Shown piece after piece: positions 15,516 to 24,263 of a DNA stretch of 45,622 nt. Every line of letters starts with the position of its first letter. Within the stretch, counting starts at the first letter, position 1. Source of the stretch: Marininema mesophilum (lineage in GTDB: Bacteria; Bacillota; Bacilli; Thermoactinomycetales; DSM-45169). A program made the translations under genes and the position numbers. The stretch is from NCBI RefSeq assembly GCF_900106775.1, contig NZ_FNNQ01000019.1, positions 1 through 45,622 of the forward strand, written 5' to 3'. Under the pieces are notes generated by a model. It made no database searches, had not been told where the DNA came from, and worked only from the letters and a program-made list of their open reading frames with translations.

Positions 15516-18107
15516 TTATTCAGTAGGGATAGCGGGTTTTGATTCGAGCCCTGTGAGGTCAACAGCAGTCATCGTATATTCTCCAGGTGGTCCAGTCCAA
15601 GAGAGAGGCTGACCAGTGGGGATGCTGGCGATTCGCTTTCCGTTTTCATAAATCCGCCACCCAGCAATACTTCCGCCAGCGTCAGTCCACTGGAGGTGAG
15701 TGTTACCAGAGGGAAGGTGGGTTAGCTGAACCTGTGGGGAAAATGGGATCTCTCCCCCTATGCGTGGATCAGACTCAATAGGAATTTGTGTACCTTTATA
15801 CCAGTGGGAAGCTGAGGAGTCTTTGGAGAAGCGTACTCCCCAACAATCCTTGACAAGGTCCGATGGAGTACGAGCATCAGCGAGATAATCTTGGTTCCCG
15901 ACGTGGACGACGCTAGCATGAGTATGAAGGGGACATTCTACTGTAGGAGCTTCGCCTTTTTGTACCCAATCCTTTTTGGTCTCATGGGCCATGCGGCAAG
16001 CCTCCGTTGCCTGTAACCCAGATACGGTACAGGTTTCTACTTGTTCCAAGGTATCTGGAGCGGTAAAGGAGGTGCTTTTTGTGATGAAATCAGGGCGAGC
16101 TGTCGCCATTGCCTGAAAGAGGTGAGACCAGACGCGTTTTGCACGGCGATCATCTGTCAATCGATGATTCATATCGTATCCGACCCAAACACCTAGAGCA
16201 ATCCGGGGGGTTGTCCCGATAAACCAGAGGTCATGCCCATTCTGAGTCGTGCCCGTTTTACCAGCGAGATCATATCCCCTGGAGCGGTATCCAACCCAGC
16301 GCCCTGTTCCTACTCGCATCACATCACGCATCATATCAATGGTTTGAAAAGAGGCTTCGGGAGAATAGATGCGACGAGGAGAGGAGGTATATTGATAAAG
16401 GGTTTTTCCAGTGAGATCAGAGATGCGTTGAATGAGGTGAGGAGGCTCCCATGTGCCACCGTGGGCAAGTGCGGCATAGCCTCCTGTCATTTCAGCAACT
16501 GTAAATCCACGGGTAAATCCACCAATCGCAGAAGCTTCTCCATCCTGGGGGTGAATGGGGAAGTCCATCTGTTGGAGCGGGCTAAAAGCGAGTTCTTTTC
16601 CTATTTGGCGAAAGAGCTGAAGAGCAGGGATATTGAGGGACCATGTGAGGGCTTGACGAGCGGTAACAGGTCCTCGATATTTACCGTTGTAGTTTTTGTA
16701 TGTCTTTTCACTTCCATCGCCATTAACGGTGGTGAGAGGCTCATCCATCAATGGAGTACCAGGTGTAATCAATCGAGCTTCCAAAGCAGGGGCATAATCC
16801 AGCAGTGGTTTAATTGTAGAGCCTGGCTGTCTGCGAGCCGATAGGGCATGGTTGGTTTGGCCGTTTGTAAAATCTCGTCCACCAACGAAGGCGAGTATAC
16901 TATTGTCTTGTGTATTTAGTACCACTGATCCGACTTCTTCACGAGCATCTTTTACGACGCTTTTTTGACCATGGACCACAGTAGAATAGCTGATCGGTGG
17001 CGCATAGAGACGGGGGTTGGTTGCCGCTTGATTGATTGCCCTATCCAGTCGCTTATCAATCGTGGTTTCGATTCGCAAGCCTCCAGTTAATACACGCTTT
17101 CGATATTGCTCTAAGGTGGAACGGTAGAGACCTTGAGTAGAAAGGGTTTTGGGGTTAAATCCATCGGCCTTCATGAGGAGCTTAGCCGCTTCTTCTTCCA
17201 CGGCAGTCATCAGAAAAGGGTGGTGGCGAAAGGTGCTCTCTACAGGAGGGTGATTGAGGGAAGATGTGATATCAGAGGCGATAGCTTTTTCATAGGCATG
17301 AGCTGAGATTACGCCAGTGTCTAACATGGAGTGAAGCACTTTTTTCATTCGCCCCTTACCGGCAGCACGGGTTTTGGAATGATAAGGGTTGTAAGAGGAG
17401 GGGCGTTGAATCATACCAGCCAGGTAGGCGGCTTGGGGTAGAGTGAGTTGATTGGCATTGACTCCAAACAGCTCTCTGGAGGCGGCTTGTATACCTAAGA
17501 GGTTGCGATGGAGTTCTCCTTGACCAAAATAAAGGCTATTTAAATAAAAAGTTAAGATCTCATTCTTGGAAAACATTCGTTCCATACGTAGGGCGATGAT
17601 GATTTCCCTTAGCTTTCGATGGATGGCCTTTTCGCGATTTTGTAACACCATGTTTTTGACAAGCTGTTGGGTAATTGTGCTTCCTCCGCTGGCTACTTTT
17701 CGTTGGATAAGGTTATCCCGAGCCGCACGCAGGATTCCACGGAAAGAGATTCCATCATGATGATAAAATTCCCGGTCTTCCGTTGCTAGCAGTGCTTGGA
17801 TGAAAGTAGGGCTTACCTGCTTGAGTTGAATCGAGCGGCGATCAGCATCAGAGCGCAGAGGGCCGATTTTGGAACCATCTTGGAAAAAGGCATGGCTTGT
17901 CTGAGAGAGATTATCTAATTGATAGGCAGTTTCTTGACGTGTACGAATCGGTTCCTTTTTGGCAACGGAGGCAAGGTAGCCAAGGACACTTCCCGCTCCA
18001 ATAAAAGAGAATAGAACGAAGAGAAGAGAGAGGACCAAAACTGATCGGGCAAAAATTCGCCAAATACGGCGGGGGAGTTTATTTTTCTCTTGTGGTCGAT
18101 GAGCCAT
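15516..18107 (-). CDS. Class A penicillin-binding protein (bifunctional transglycosylase/transpeptidase)
   Basis: 863 residues. A short cytoplasmic tail and one membrane helix (about residues 15-45) precede the GT51 transglycosylase domain (about 80-250: ALLATEDREFYHHDGIS, GGSTITQQLVKN, TFYLNSLYFGQG). The transpeptidase domain (about 390-680) has the SxxK motif PGSTIKP, SxN as SLN, and KTGTT. A C-terminal extension (about 785-860) looks like a fibronectin type III domain (LQWTDAGGSIAGWRIYENGK). It polymerises and cross-links peptidoglycan outside the membrane. It is transcribed toward the GNAT gene and diverges from tyrS. The closest Bacillus equivalent (PonA or PbpD type) cannot be fixed by eye. 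Confidence 0.93.
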   Translation of the reverse strand: MAHRPQEKNKLPRRIWRIFARSVLVLSLLFVLFSFIGAGSVLGYLASVAKKEPIRTRQETAYQLDNLSQTSHAFFQDGSKIGPLRSDADRRSIQLKQVSPTFIQALLATEDREFYHHDGISFRGILRAARDNLIQRKVASGGSTITQQLVKNMVLQNREKAIHRKLREIIIALRMERMFSKNEILTFYLNSLYFGQGELHRNLLGIQAASRELFGVNANQLTLPQAAYLAGMIQRPSSYNPYHSKTRAAGKGRMKKVLHSMLDTGVISAHAYEKAIASDITSSLNHPPVESTFRHHPFLMTAVEEEAAKLLMKADGFNPKTLSTQGLYRSTLEQYRKRVLTGGLRIETTIDKRLDRAINQAATNPRLYAPPISYSTVVHGQKSVVKDAREEVGSVVLNTQDNSILAFVGGRDFTNGQTNHALSARRQPGSTIKPLLDYAPALEARLITPGTPLMDEPLTTVNGDGSEKTYKNYNGKYRGPVTARQALTWSLNIPALQLFRQIGKELAFSPLQQMDFPIHPQDGEASAIGGFTRGFTVAEMTGGYAALAHGGTWEPPHLIQRISDLTGKTLYQYTSSPRRIYSPEASFQTIDMMRDVMRVGTGRWVGYRSRGYDLAGKTGTTQNGHDLWFIGTTPRIALGVWVGYDMNHRLTDDRRAKRVWSHLFQAMATARPDFITKSTSFTAPDTLEQVETCTVSGLQATEACRMAHETKKDWVQKGEAPTVECPLHTHASVVHVGNQDYLADARTPSDLVKDCWGVRFSKDSSASHWYKGTQIPIESDPRIGGEIPFSPQVQLTHLPSGNTHLQWTDAGGSIAGWRIYENGKRIASIPTGQPLSWTGPPGEYTMTAVDLTGLESKPAIPTE

Positions 18108-18180
18108 GGCTTGATCAGCCTCACTTTCTCGGGTAATATGAGATCAGTAGGGTTACAAGAGCGAATATAATTATTAATAG

Positions 18181-18410
18181 CGACGATCAGGAATCAAGTA
18201 GTCGATGGAGGGTTTCTCCAGAGAGCCGGTGGTTGGTGTGAACCGGTGGCCCCCATAGATGAATTACAACCTGGGAGCTCCATCTATCCACTAGATAGGT
18301 GGCGGGAACCCTTTCCCGTTATGTGATAAGTGGAAGGCGAATGCTTTCAACAAGGGTGGTACCGCGGGTAATAACTAACCCCGTCCCTTATTTGGGGACG
18401 GGGTTAGTTT
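18181..18410 (+). promoter_or_regulatory. T-box riboswitch (tyrosine) with its terminator
   Basis: The conserved T-box AAGGGTGGTACCGCGG is at 18352-18367. The terminator stem TAACTAACCCCGTCCC pairs with GGGGACGGGGTTAGTTTA (18373-18410). Upstream stem I carries the sequence GAATTACAAC, in which TAC at 18265-18267 is the expected tyrosine specifier. Uncharged tRNA-Tyr would stabilise the antiterminator and let tyrS be read. A TATAAT at 18166-18171 may be the promoter, though its -35 is poor. Confidence 0.93.
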
Positions 18411-18465
18411 ATGGAATTAACGCTTCTTTTAACAGAAAGCGAATGATAGTAGGAAGGTGAAGGAT

Positions 18466-19719
18466 ATGGAAAAAAAATTGAGCGTAGCAGAAAGGCAAGA
18501 GGTTGATCGACAGTTGGCGGTGCTTCAACGAGGCGTAGCAGAAATTTTGCCGGCGGCAGACCTGGAGAAAAAACTGATCCGTTCAGTAAAAACAGGGAAG
18601 CCTCTTAAGGTGAAACTAGGTTTAGATCCCTCAGCTCCAGATATTCACATTGGTCATACGGTAGTGCTTAATAAGTTGCGTCAATTTCAAGATTTAGGTC
18701 ATCTTGTTCAGTTGGTTATCGGTGACTTTACTGGCCGTATTGGGGATCCTACTGGAAAGTCAGAGACACGTAAGCAATTGACCGAGGATGAAGTAAAGGA
18801 GAACGCACAGAGTTATGCGGACCAGTTGTTCCTCATTCTTGATCGAGAAAAGACGGAGATTCATCTTAACAGTCGCTGGCTCTCCTCCTTGGATTTTTCA
18901 GCGATTGTCGATTTGGCGGCGAAGACTACAGTGGCCCGAATGTTGGAACGGGATGACTTTTCCAAAAGGTACCACAGCGGGCAGGCGATTAGTGTTCATG
19001 AATTTTTCTATCCACTCATGCAAGGGTATGATTCGGTCGCTCTAGAAAGTGACGTGGAACTGGGTGGGACGGATCAGACCTTTAACCTTTTGATGGGACG
19101 TCAACTCCAACCCCATTATGATCAGGAGGAGCAAGTGATTATGACGATGCCTCTAATTGAAGGGCTCGATGGTGTAAAGAAGATGTCCAAGAGTCTTGGT
19201 AACTATATCGGTATTCAAGAACAAGCATCTGAAATTTACGGCAAATCCATGTCCATCCCTGATGATTTGATGGTGAAGTACTATGAATTAGTGACCGATA
19301 TTTCTTTAGAAAAGTTGGGAGAGGTGAAGAAGGGATTAGCAGAAGGGACTCTTCACCCCCGAGATGCTAAGATGGCACTCGCTCACCAACTGACAGCGAT
19401 GTATCACGGAGAAGCGGCGGCAGAAGAAGCCGAAGCTGGTTTTAAACGTGTCTTCCAAGAACGTTCCTTGCCACAAGATATCCCTGCTGTCCCTATCTCC
19501 AGCGCGGATCTTGAAGATGGGGAAATATGGATTGTGCCGTTGCTAGCCAAACTAGGATTAGTTGCTTCCAATGGAGATGCTCGGCGGATGGTAAAACAGG
19601 GAGCTGTAAAGATTGGAGAAGAGAAAGTTACCGATGTGGATGCTCGCATTGCGCTCACCGAGGGGATGATTGTGCAAGTCGGCAAGCGGAAATTTGCTAA
19701 AGTTACAATGGGGAGTTAA
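18466..19719 (+). CDS. tyrS: Tyrosyl-tRNA synthetase (TyrZ-type)
   Basis: 417 residues from ATG 18466, which has AGGAAGG at proper distance; the in-frame GTG 18457 overlaps that site. It is a class I synthetase with HIGH as HIGHTVVLNKL (about residues 62-72) and KMSKS (about 232-236), GDFTGRIGDPTGKSETRKQL, and a C-terminal S4-like RNA-binding domain (about 350-415). The sequence style (KVKLGLDPSAPDIHIGH) matches the second Firmicute tyrosyl class, B. subtilis TyrZ, rather than TyrS. It follows a tyrosine T-box, so tRNA charge governs expression. It converges with rpsD over a shared terminator. Confidence 0.95.
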   Translation: MEKKLSVAERQEVDRQLAVLQRGVAEILPAADLEKKLIRSVKTGKPLKVKLGLDPSAPDIHIGHTVVLNKLRQFQDLGHLVQLVIGDFTGRIGDPTGKSETRKQLTEDEVKENAQSYADQLFLILDREKTEIHLNSRWLSSLDFSAIVDLAAKTTVARMLERDDFSKRYHSGQAISVHEFFYPLMQGYDSVALESDVELGGTDQTFNLLMGRQLQPHYDQEEQVIMTMPLIEGLDGVKKMSKSLGNYIGIQEQASEIYGKSMSIPDDLMVKYYELVTDISLEKLGEVKKGLAEGTLHPRDAKMALAHQLTAMYHGEAAAEEAEAGFKRVFQERSLPQDIPAVPISSADLEDGEIWIVPLLAKLGLVASNGDARRMVKQGAVKIGEEKVTDVDARIALTEGMIVQVGKRKFAKVTMGS

Positions 19720-19788
19720 CGCGGCATGAGAAGTAGGGGCGTTTAATGCCAGATGACTTTGAATTTGCGAAACACGTGCCACAAAAAA

Positions 19789-19822
19789 GAACCACCCAAT
19801 CCTCAACAGGATTGGGTGGTTT
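19789..19822. terminator. Bidirectional terminator between tyrS and rpsD
   Basis: ACCACCCAATCCT and AGGATTGGGTGGT form a strong stem. T-rich tracts lie on both sides, the best being the minus-strand TTCTTTTTTG for rpsD. Confidence 0.92.
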
Positions 19823-19837
19823 CTCTTCAAGCCGATA

Positions 19838-20437
19838 TCAGCGGCTATAGAATTCAACGATTTGACGCTCGTTGATTTCAGCAGGTAGCTCATCCCGTTC
19901 TGGTATGCGAGAGAAAGTACCTTCTAGTTTGTTCTCATCAAAGGAGAGGTACTCAGGCAGGAAAGTGCGCTCTGCCAAAGCTTCTTTGACAACATCCAGA
20001 TTGCGGCTTTTTTCCCGCAGGCTGATTACGTCGCCAATGCTTACTTTAAAGGAAGGGCGGTCTACCTTTTTACCGTTAACGGTAATGTGTCTATGGACAA
20101 CTAACTGACGTGCTTGGGAGCGCGTACGAGCTAAACCAAGACGGTAAACGAGGTTGTCCAGACGGGATTCGAGCAACTTCATGAAGTTCTCACCGTGAAT
20201 CCCTTTCATTTTGCCAGCTTTATCAAAGAGAGTACGGAATTGTTTTTCGTTCAAACCGTACATAAAGCGCAGCTTTTGTTTTTCTTGCAACTGAACACCA
20301 TACTCCGAGAGCTTACGGCGTTGGTTAGCGCCATGCTGCCCTGGTGGGTAAGGGCGTTTCAGTTCTTTGCCTGTGCCGGAGAGAGAAATCCCCAGACGGC
20401 GGCTCAATTTCCAACGAGGTCCTGTGTAACGTGCCAT
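19838..20437 (-). CDS. rpsD: 30S ribosomal protein S4
   Basis: 199 residues, the usual bacterial length. The start is MARYTGPRWKLSRRLG at 20437, preceded by AAAGGAG; the longer reading frame to 20566 is the leader. The S4 N-terminal domain and the S4 RNA-binding domain (LESRLDNLVYRLGLARTRSQARQLV) are complete. S4 binds 16S rRNA early in assembly and in Firmicutes represses its own mRNA. It is monocistronic with a strong promoter 215 nt upstream. The N terminus lacks the zinc-binding cysteines found in some S4 proteins. Confidence 0.97.
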   Translation of the reverse strand: MARYTGPRWKLSRRLGISLSGTGKELKRPYPPGQHGANQRRKLSEYGVQLQEKQKLRFMYGLNEKQFRTLFDKAGKMKGIHGENFMKLLESRLDNLVYRLGLARTRSQARQLVVHRHITVNGKKVDRPSFKVSIGDVISLREKSRNLDVVKEALAERTFLPEYLSFDENKLEGTFSRIPERDELPAEINERQIVEFYSR

Positions 20438-20652
20438 GTGAATTGGCTCCTTTCGATTTGTGTGCTTAAAGCAAACAACCGGGTATGGCTGACCTGCTTG
20501 TCTTGCCTTCACTTTCCGGATAGCGACGAAAAGTGGGGCACTTACAAAAGGTAAAACCTTCTGCAAGGCAGACCAGTGAGGGTGATTCCATCACCGTTCG
20601 TTGCTGAGCTATCCTCGGGTTCCCCATGAAAGGAACACGTTGATTCCATACA
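20438..20652 (-). promoter_or_regulatory. Long 5' leader of rpsD (S4 autoregulatory leader candidate)
   Basis: About 215 nt separate the likely start point from the S4 start codon. It contains several inverted segments, for example GGTGATGGAATCACC near 20580. In Bacillus the rpsD leader binds S4 through a pseudoknot of similar length and position, so the same control is inferred; the fold was not computed. Confidence 0.6.
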
Positions 20653-20659
20653 AACTTAT

Positions 20660-20687
20660 ATTATAGCGGATATCCACAAAAAGTCAA
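20660..20687 (-). promoter_or_regulatory. rpsD promoter
   Basis: On the minus strand the -35 is TTGACT (20687-20682), the spacer is 16 bp and the -10 is TATAAT (20665-20660). Confidence 0.85.
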
Positions 20688-20699
20688 CGGAACGTTAAC

Positions 20700-21014
20700 A
20701 CAAGGTTGTGCACGCTGGAAATATATATCGGCCACCCCCCTAAGTGGTTAATCTCTGTTCATACTCTGGAGGGAGGGTCCTTTTTTTACATGCCTTTTTA
20801 TTATAGATGAGACATCCACCGCGTCAATTTGTTGGATCTGGTGATATAGATATTATAGATGAGAGAGGGGAAGGTACTCGGACGCCCCTTTTGATAGAGT
20901 ACCGCCGTTTCGTCTCAAAAAATAAGCACCTGTAGTGCTTCAATGGATGATTAAAAATGATCCGTTGTAGTTGGATCGGTTACTTCATACAAGAATGAGA
21001 CGGGGGAGTTTAAG
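20700..21014. other. Intergenic region between rpsD and the YheC/D gene
   Basis: No gene seen. It holds a 14-nt direct repeat TATTATAGATGAGA at 20799-20812 and 20851-20864. A G-rich tract followed by seven T (about 20768-20788) lies just before the first copy. There is an AAGCAC/GTGCTT hairpin near 20925. CATACAAG at about 20987 is a weak sporulation-type -10 candidate. Confidence 0.5.
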
Positions 21015-21752
21015 ATGGCTAGTGTGATAAGTAAAATCGGGAATGTCAAGCTATTAAAGAGAAACAGATTAACAGCACCCCATGTTCCTGCGACCCAGTG
21101 GTTAGACCTAAACAACTTAACCAATATGCTCCATCATTTTCCTAATGTGTATGTGAAGCCAAATGATTGTGCAAAAGGGAGAGGAATTATTCGGGTGGAT
21201 CGCTTAGGAGACAAGCAATTCCGAGTACGTACCTGGGAAGGTGTTACCAGTCTCCATAGAAGCACTTCTTCAGTGTTGGCACAGATTCGCCGAGTACAAA
21301 TCAAACGACGGTATATCGTGCAACAAGGGATCCCGAGTTTAACTAAGGATGGAAATTTCTTTGACATTCGTGTTCACTTAGTACGGATCGGTGGGAGATG
21401 GAAGATGGCTGGGGCAGTAGGCAAGGTAGCTACAAAGAGTAGGATTGTTACCAATCGACACAGCGGAGGCAATCCAGTTTCTGTTGGAGAGATTTTGGAA
21501 CGAGGATTGGGATATAAACCAGTGGAGCGTCATAACATGCTGGAGAAGATGGAGAACATTTGTACAGGAGCAGTTCGTACCATTAGTCGAGCCTATCCAA
21601 AATGGAGAGAATTTGGTGTGGACCTGGGGATTGATTCAAAAGGGGATATTTGGATTTATGAGGTCAATATCACTCCGGGACTGATGGTCTTTAAACATGG
21701 AGACCTGCCTGCTTTTTATCATGTCTTGAAAATGAGGAAGCAAGCAGTCTAA
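21015..21752 (+). CDS. YheC/YheD-family ATP-grasp protein (spore-coat associated)
   Basis: 245 residues. It has the YheC/D ATP-grasp layout: NVYVKPNDCAKGRGIIRVDR (nucleotide-binding part), YIVQQGIPSL, FDIRVHLVRIGGRWKMAG, a central KVA...IVTNRHSGGNPVSV, and the metal site IWIYEVNITPGLMVF near the C terminus. YheC and YheD are endospore-coat proteins in Bacillus; their ligase substrate is not known. GGGGGAG precedes the ATG. The length is shorter than YheC/D (about 360-450), and the N-terminal domain is missing. It supports a spore-former. Monocistronic. Confidence 0.82.
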   Translation: MASVISKIGNVKLLKRNRLTAPHVPATQWLDLNNLTNMLHHFPNVYVKPNDCAKGRGIIRVDRLGDKQFRVRTWEGVTSLHRSTSSVLAQIRRVQIKRRYIVQQGIPSLTKDGNFFDIRVHLVRIGGRWKMAGAVGKVATKSRIVTNRHSGGNPVSVGEILERGLGYKPVERHNMLEKMENICTGAVRTISRAYPKWREFGVDLGIDSKGDIWIYEVNITPGLMVFKHGDLPAFYHVLKMRKQAV

Positions 21753-21889
21753 CATAAGTAAGAGAGTTTAGAATCAAAGATATTGAGCAGGGATGTGTTT
21801 TTCATGAATTCCTCCCTGACGATTTCTTTCACTTATACTTCGGAGGGAGCAAGTTATTAACAGAGATCACTAGACGAAGGGGAGAGAAC

Positions 21890-22636
21890 ATGACGACCAT
21901 ACGATCAAAACAAGAGCTAGCTCTAATGAGAGAAGCAGGTAAGATCGTAGCTGAATGCCATGCTTTATTGGCGGAAAATCTACGTCCAGGGATCTCGACC
22001 AAGATATTAGATCGACTGGTGGAAAAATGGATACTCAAACGAGGCGCAGAACCGAGTTTTAAAGGACATCATGGTTTTCCAGGATCCATCTGTGTAGCTA
22101 TCAATGACGTGATTTGTCATGGTTTTCCGACAGATACGCCATTACAAGAAGGCGATGTCGTTACCTTGGATGTGGGTGCTCGCTATCAAGGATACCATGG
22201 TGACTCGGGTTGGACCTATGCGGTGGGAAAGGTGACACCTGAGGTGAAGCGATTGATGGAGGTGGGACTGGAGAGTTTCCATCGCGGGTTGGAACAGGTT
22301 CGCCCAGGGAATCGGATTGGGGATATTGGCTGGGCGATCCAGTCCTATGCTGAAGGTGAAGGGTATGGAGTAGTACGCGAGTTTACCGGACACGCTGTGG
22401 GGCAGGAATTGTGGGAAGAACCACCGATCCCTCACTTTGGTATCGCCCACACTGGCCCAGGGATAGAGTCAGGAATGGTATTGGCGGTAGAGCCGATGAT
22501 CACGACGGGTAGTTGGCGGGCGAAGGTGGATGCAGATGGCTGGACAGCGCGGACAGTAGATGGATCTCTCTGTGTTCAATATGAACATACGATAGCGGTA
22601 ACAGATGAGAGTCATGAGATCTTAACTAGGCTCTAA
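21890..22636 (+). CDS. map: Methionine aminopeptidase, type I
   Basis: 248 residues. It removes the initiator methionine from nascent proteins. All five metal ligands are visible: Asp in TLDVGARYQGYHGDSGWTY (two Asp), His in FTGHAVGQELWEEP, Glu in LAVEPMIT and Glu in VQYEHTIAV. The substrate-binding His is in FKGHHGFPGSIC. GGGGAG precedes the ATG. It is a stand-alone gene with its own terminator, not the ribosomal-cluster map next to adk/infA, so it is likely a second copy like B. subtilis YflG. Confidence 0.94.
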   Translation: MTTIRSKQELALMREAGKIVAECHALLAENLRPGISTKILDRLVEKWILKRGAEPSFKGHHGFPGSICVAINDVICHGFPTDTPLQEGDVVTLDVGARYQGYHGDSGWTYAVGKVTPEVKRLMEVGLESFHRGLEQVRPGNRIGDIGWAIQSYAEGEGYGVVREFTGHAVGQELWEEPPIPHFGIAHTGPGIESGMVLAVEPMITTGSWRAKVDADGWTARTVDGSLCVQYEHTIAVTDESHEILTRL

Positions 22637-22648
22637 AAACCATTTCAC

Positions 22649-22677
22649 GTCTGGGGGATTCCCTCGGGCATTTTTTT
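22649..22677 (+). terminator. Intrinsic terminator after map
   Basis: GTCTGGGGG pairs imperfectly with CCCTCGGGC across ATT, followed by TTTTTTT. Confidence 0.75.
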
Positions 22678-22698
22678 ATGGGTAAAATGAAGAATTCA

Positions 22699-22727
22699 TT
22701 GACACTTCCTTCACATTTTTGTTATCT
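22699..22727 (+). promoter_or_regulatory. Promoter of the lipoprotein gene
   Basis: The -35 is a perfect TTGACA (22699-22704), the spacer is 17 bp and the -10 is TTATCT (22722-22727). A second TATAAT at 22737-22742 lies too close to the start to be the main -10. Confidence 0.5.
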
Positions 22728-22762
22728 AATCTTCTGTATAATGAGGAAAAGGAGGGGTTCTA

Positions 22763-23245
22763 ATGAAAGTGTGGAAAGGTGCATGGATCGTAGTACTGAC
22801 GTGTTTCATGTTCTTAACAGCATGTACTCCTCAACCTGGTTTAGAAGAAGATCTGAACGCAGCCGTAAAAAAGGTACAAGATAGTGATGGTGGTGCAACA
22901 GGAAATGGATTATTACGCATGAGTTATGTAGCTAGTAATTTTGAATGGGACAAGCTATACATATTTAGTTCCAAAATGACAAAGGAAGTCGTAAACAACA
23001 GCCTTGGCTTTCAGTGGGAAGGAGCAAAGGATGACGTTGTTGGTGGAATCAATGATCGTCAGTGCTTATTTGTCTTCGTTAAGGATGATAAAGTGGTTCG
23101 GACAGTGAAGCATGATCGGGGAAAAGGGGATTTTGTACCGATTACAAAACCACTTACACCCAATACAGCTGTCTTTCTCGCTGATAAGACGGAAAAAGGT
23201 CATTGGATTTTCAAACCAGCTAGCTGGGGGAATTCAAGGAATTGA
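22763..23245 (+). CDS. Putative lipoprotein of unknown function
   Basis: 160 residues. A signal peptide with lipobox FLTAC (Cys at residue 21) indicates export and lipid anchoring to the membrane. The rest is a small soluble domain I do not recognise; GFQWEGAKDDVVGGINDRQCLFVFVKDDKVV reads like a beta-rich fold. AAGGAGG precedes the ATG. It stands between map and a histidine phosphatase, each with its own promoter. Confidence 0.75.
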   Translation: MKVWKGAWIVVLTCFMFLTACTPQPGLEEDLNAAVKKVQDSDGGATGNGLLRMSYVASNFEWDKLYIFSSKMTKEVVNNSLGFQWEGAKDDVVGGINDRQCLFVFVKDDKVVRTVKHDRGKGDFVPITKPLTPNTAVFLADKTEKGHWIFKPASWGNSRN

Positions 23246-23279
23246 ACGGATCATTTTTAGATAGGGGTAGAGCTTTATT

Positions 23280-23307
23280 TTTACATATTTGTATATCCAA
23301 GTATAAA
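23280..23307 (+). promoter_or_regulatory. Promoter of the histidine phosphatase gene
   Basis: The -35 is TTTACA (23280-23285), the spacer is 16 bp and the -10 is TATAAA (23302-23307). A short CACGAT/ATCGTG inverted repeat lies between it and the gene. Confidence 0.5.
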
Positions 23308-23387
23308 GGTAGAAATTTAATAGATAGAAACACGATGAAGATCCTGTAGCTAGTTTATCGTGCTAAGAAATCAAATTAGGAGGATCT

Positions 23388-24035
23388 ATGGAGATGGAGA
23401 CCCAGGTATACCTTATTCGACATGGTGAGACGGATTGGAATAAAGAGAAACGGGTACAGGGGCATGTGGATATACCCCTTTCCTCAATAGGGATAGAACA
23501 AGCGCGATGCTTAGCGGAACGTTTTGTTGGTGAAGGACTTCACGGAATTTATACCAGTGATCTTCAACGAGCAGTAGAAACGGCACAGACCATTGCAAAG
23601 CGGGCCGAGGCCCCCTTGTCTGTCCAGGCCTATAAGGATTTAAGAGAACGGGATATGGGAGAGTGGGAGGGAAGTTTAGTTGCAGATATTAAAGCGCAAC
23701 ACCCTGGTGCATGGGAGCGGGTATGGCATGATGGCGGGGAATTTGGGCTTGAAAGTACAGAGGATCTCAAAGGTCGCATCCTTCATCGACTGGAAAAATT
23801 GGTGAGGAATCATCCTGGTGAACGAATCGCTGTAGTTAGCCATGGAGGAGGGATTAACTCTGTGCTAGCAGCCATTAGCCAAGGGATTCATGGGCCAAGG
23901 ACTCAAATTGGTAATACTTCAGTTACACACCTCATTTTCCATCCTCAAACTGGTTGGCGAATTCACCGTATCGGGTGTATGAATCATTTACAGGAGGGCG
24001 GTACGCCACTGGCAAGCGAGAGGTCAAGAAGCTGA
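23388..24035 (+). CDS. Histidine phosphatase (phosphoglycerate-mutase-like) family protein
   Basis: 215 residues. It has the catalytic phosphohistidine motif LIRHGETDWNKEKRVQGHVD near the N terminus, the second Arg in YTSDLQRAVETAQ, and the second His in VVSHGGGINSV. This is the branch of PhoE, CobC/RNase H-type phosphatases and YhfR in Bacillus. It is likely a broad phosphatase; the substrate is not predictable. AGGAGG precedes the ATG. A frame-broken small ORF follows in the gap before the PAP2 gene. Confidence 0.88.
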   Translation: MEMETQVYLIRHGETDWNKEKRVQGHVDIPLSSIGIEQARCLAERFVGEGLHGIYTSDLQRAVETAQTIAKRAEAPLSVQAYKDLRERDMGEWEGSLVADIKAQHPGAWERVWHDGGEFGLESTEDLKGRILHRLEKLVRNHPGERIAVVSHGGGINSVLAAISQGIHGPRTQIGNTSVTHLIFHPQTGWRIHRIGCMNHLQEGGTPLASERSRS

Positions 24036-24241
24036 GGCATCTTTGTCGGAATTAGGAAGGAAATAAGCGGATCAGTTAGTGGATTCGATCAGTTACGGGA
24101 ATCCTATAAGAAACTAAACCGATGGGCAACAAATGACCAATCCCCCGGAGTCTGTGGAGATTAAGTGGATTTGAAGAATTCTTAGCTTATCGATGGCGGT
24201 TACAGGGTAATCATGAAAAAATGATGCGTTTGGAAAGATGA
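23993..24241 (+). pseudogene. Decayed small gene between the phosphatases
   Basis: Three consecutive reading frames hold protein-like text: RHWQARGQEAEASLSELGRK to a stop at about 24063; then EISGSVSGFDQLRESYKKLN to about 24130; then LWRLSGFEEFLAYRWRLQGN from about 24150 to a stop at 24241. Adding one C to the CCCCC run at 24131-24135 joins the last two frames. No homologue is recognised. It overlaps the end of the histidine phosphatase gene, so the first part may be chance. Confidence 0.35.
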
Positions 24242-24263
24242 TTCAGGAAGGGAGGGATGGACG

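Noticed and set aside
16233..16844. 203-residue plus-strand ORF inside the PBP gene
   Set aside because: It is antisense to a conserved penicillin-binding protein, has no ribosome site, and its translation shows no recognisable domain.
18166..18171. TATAAT before the T-box as a firm promoter
   Set aside because: No acceptable -35 lies 16-18 bp upstream; it is only mentioned within the T-box entry.
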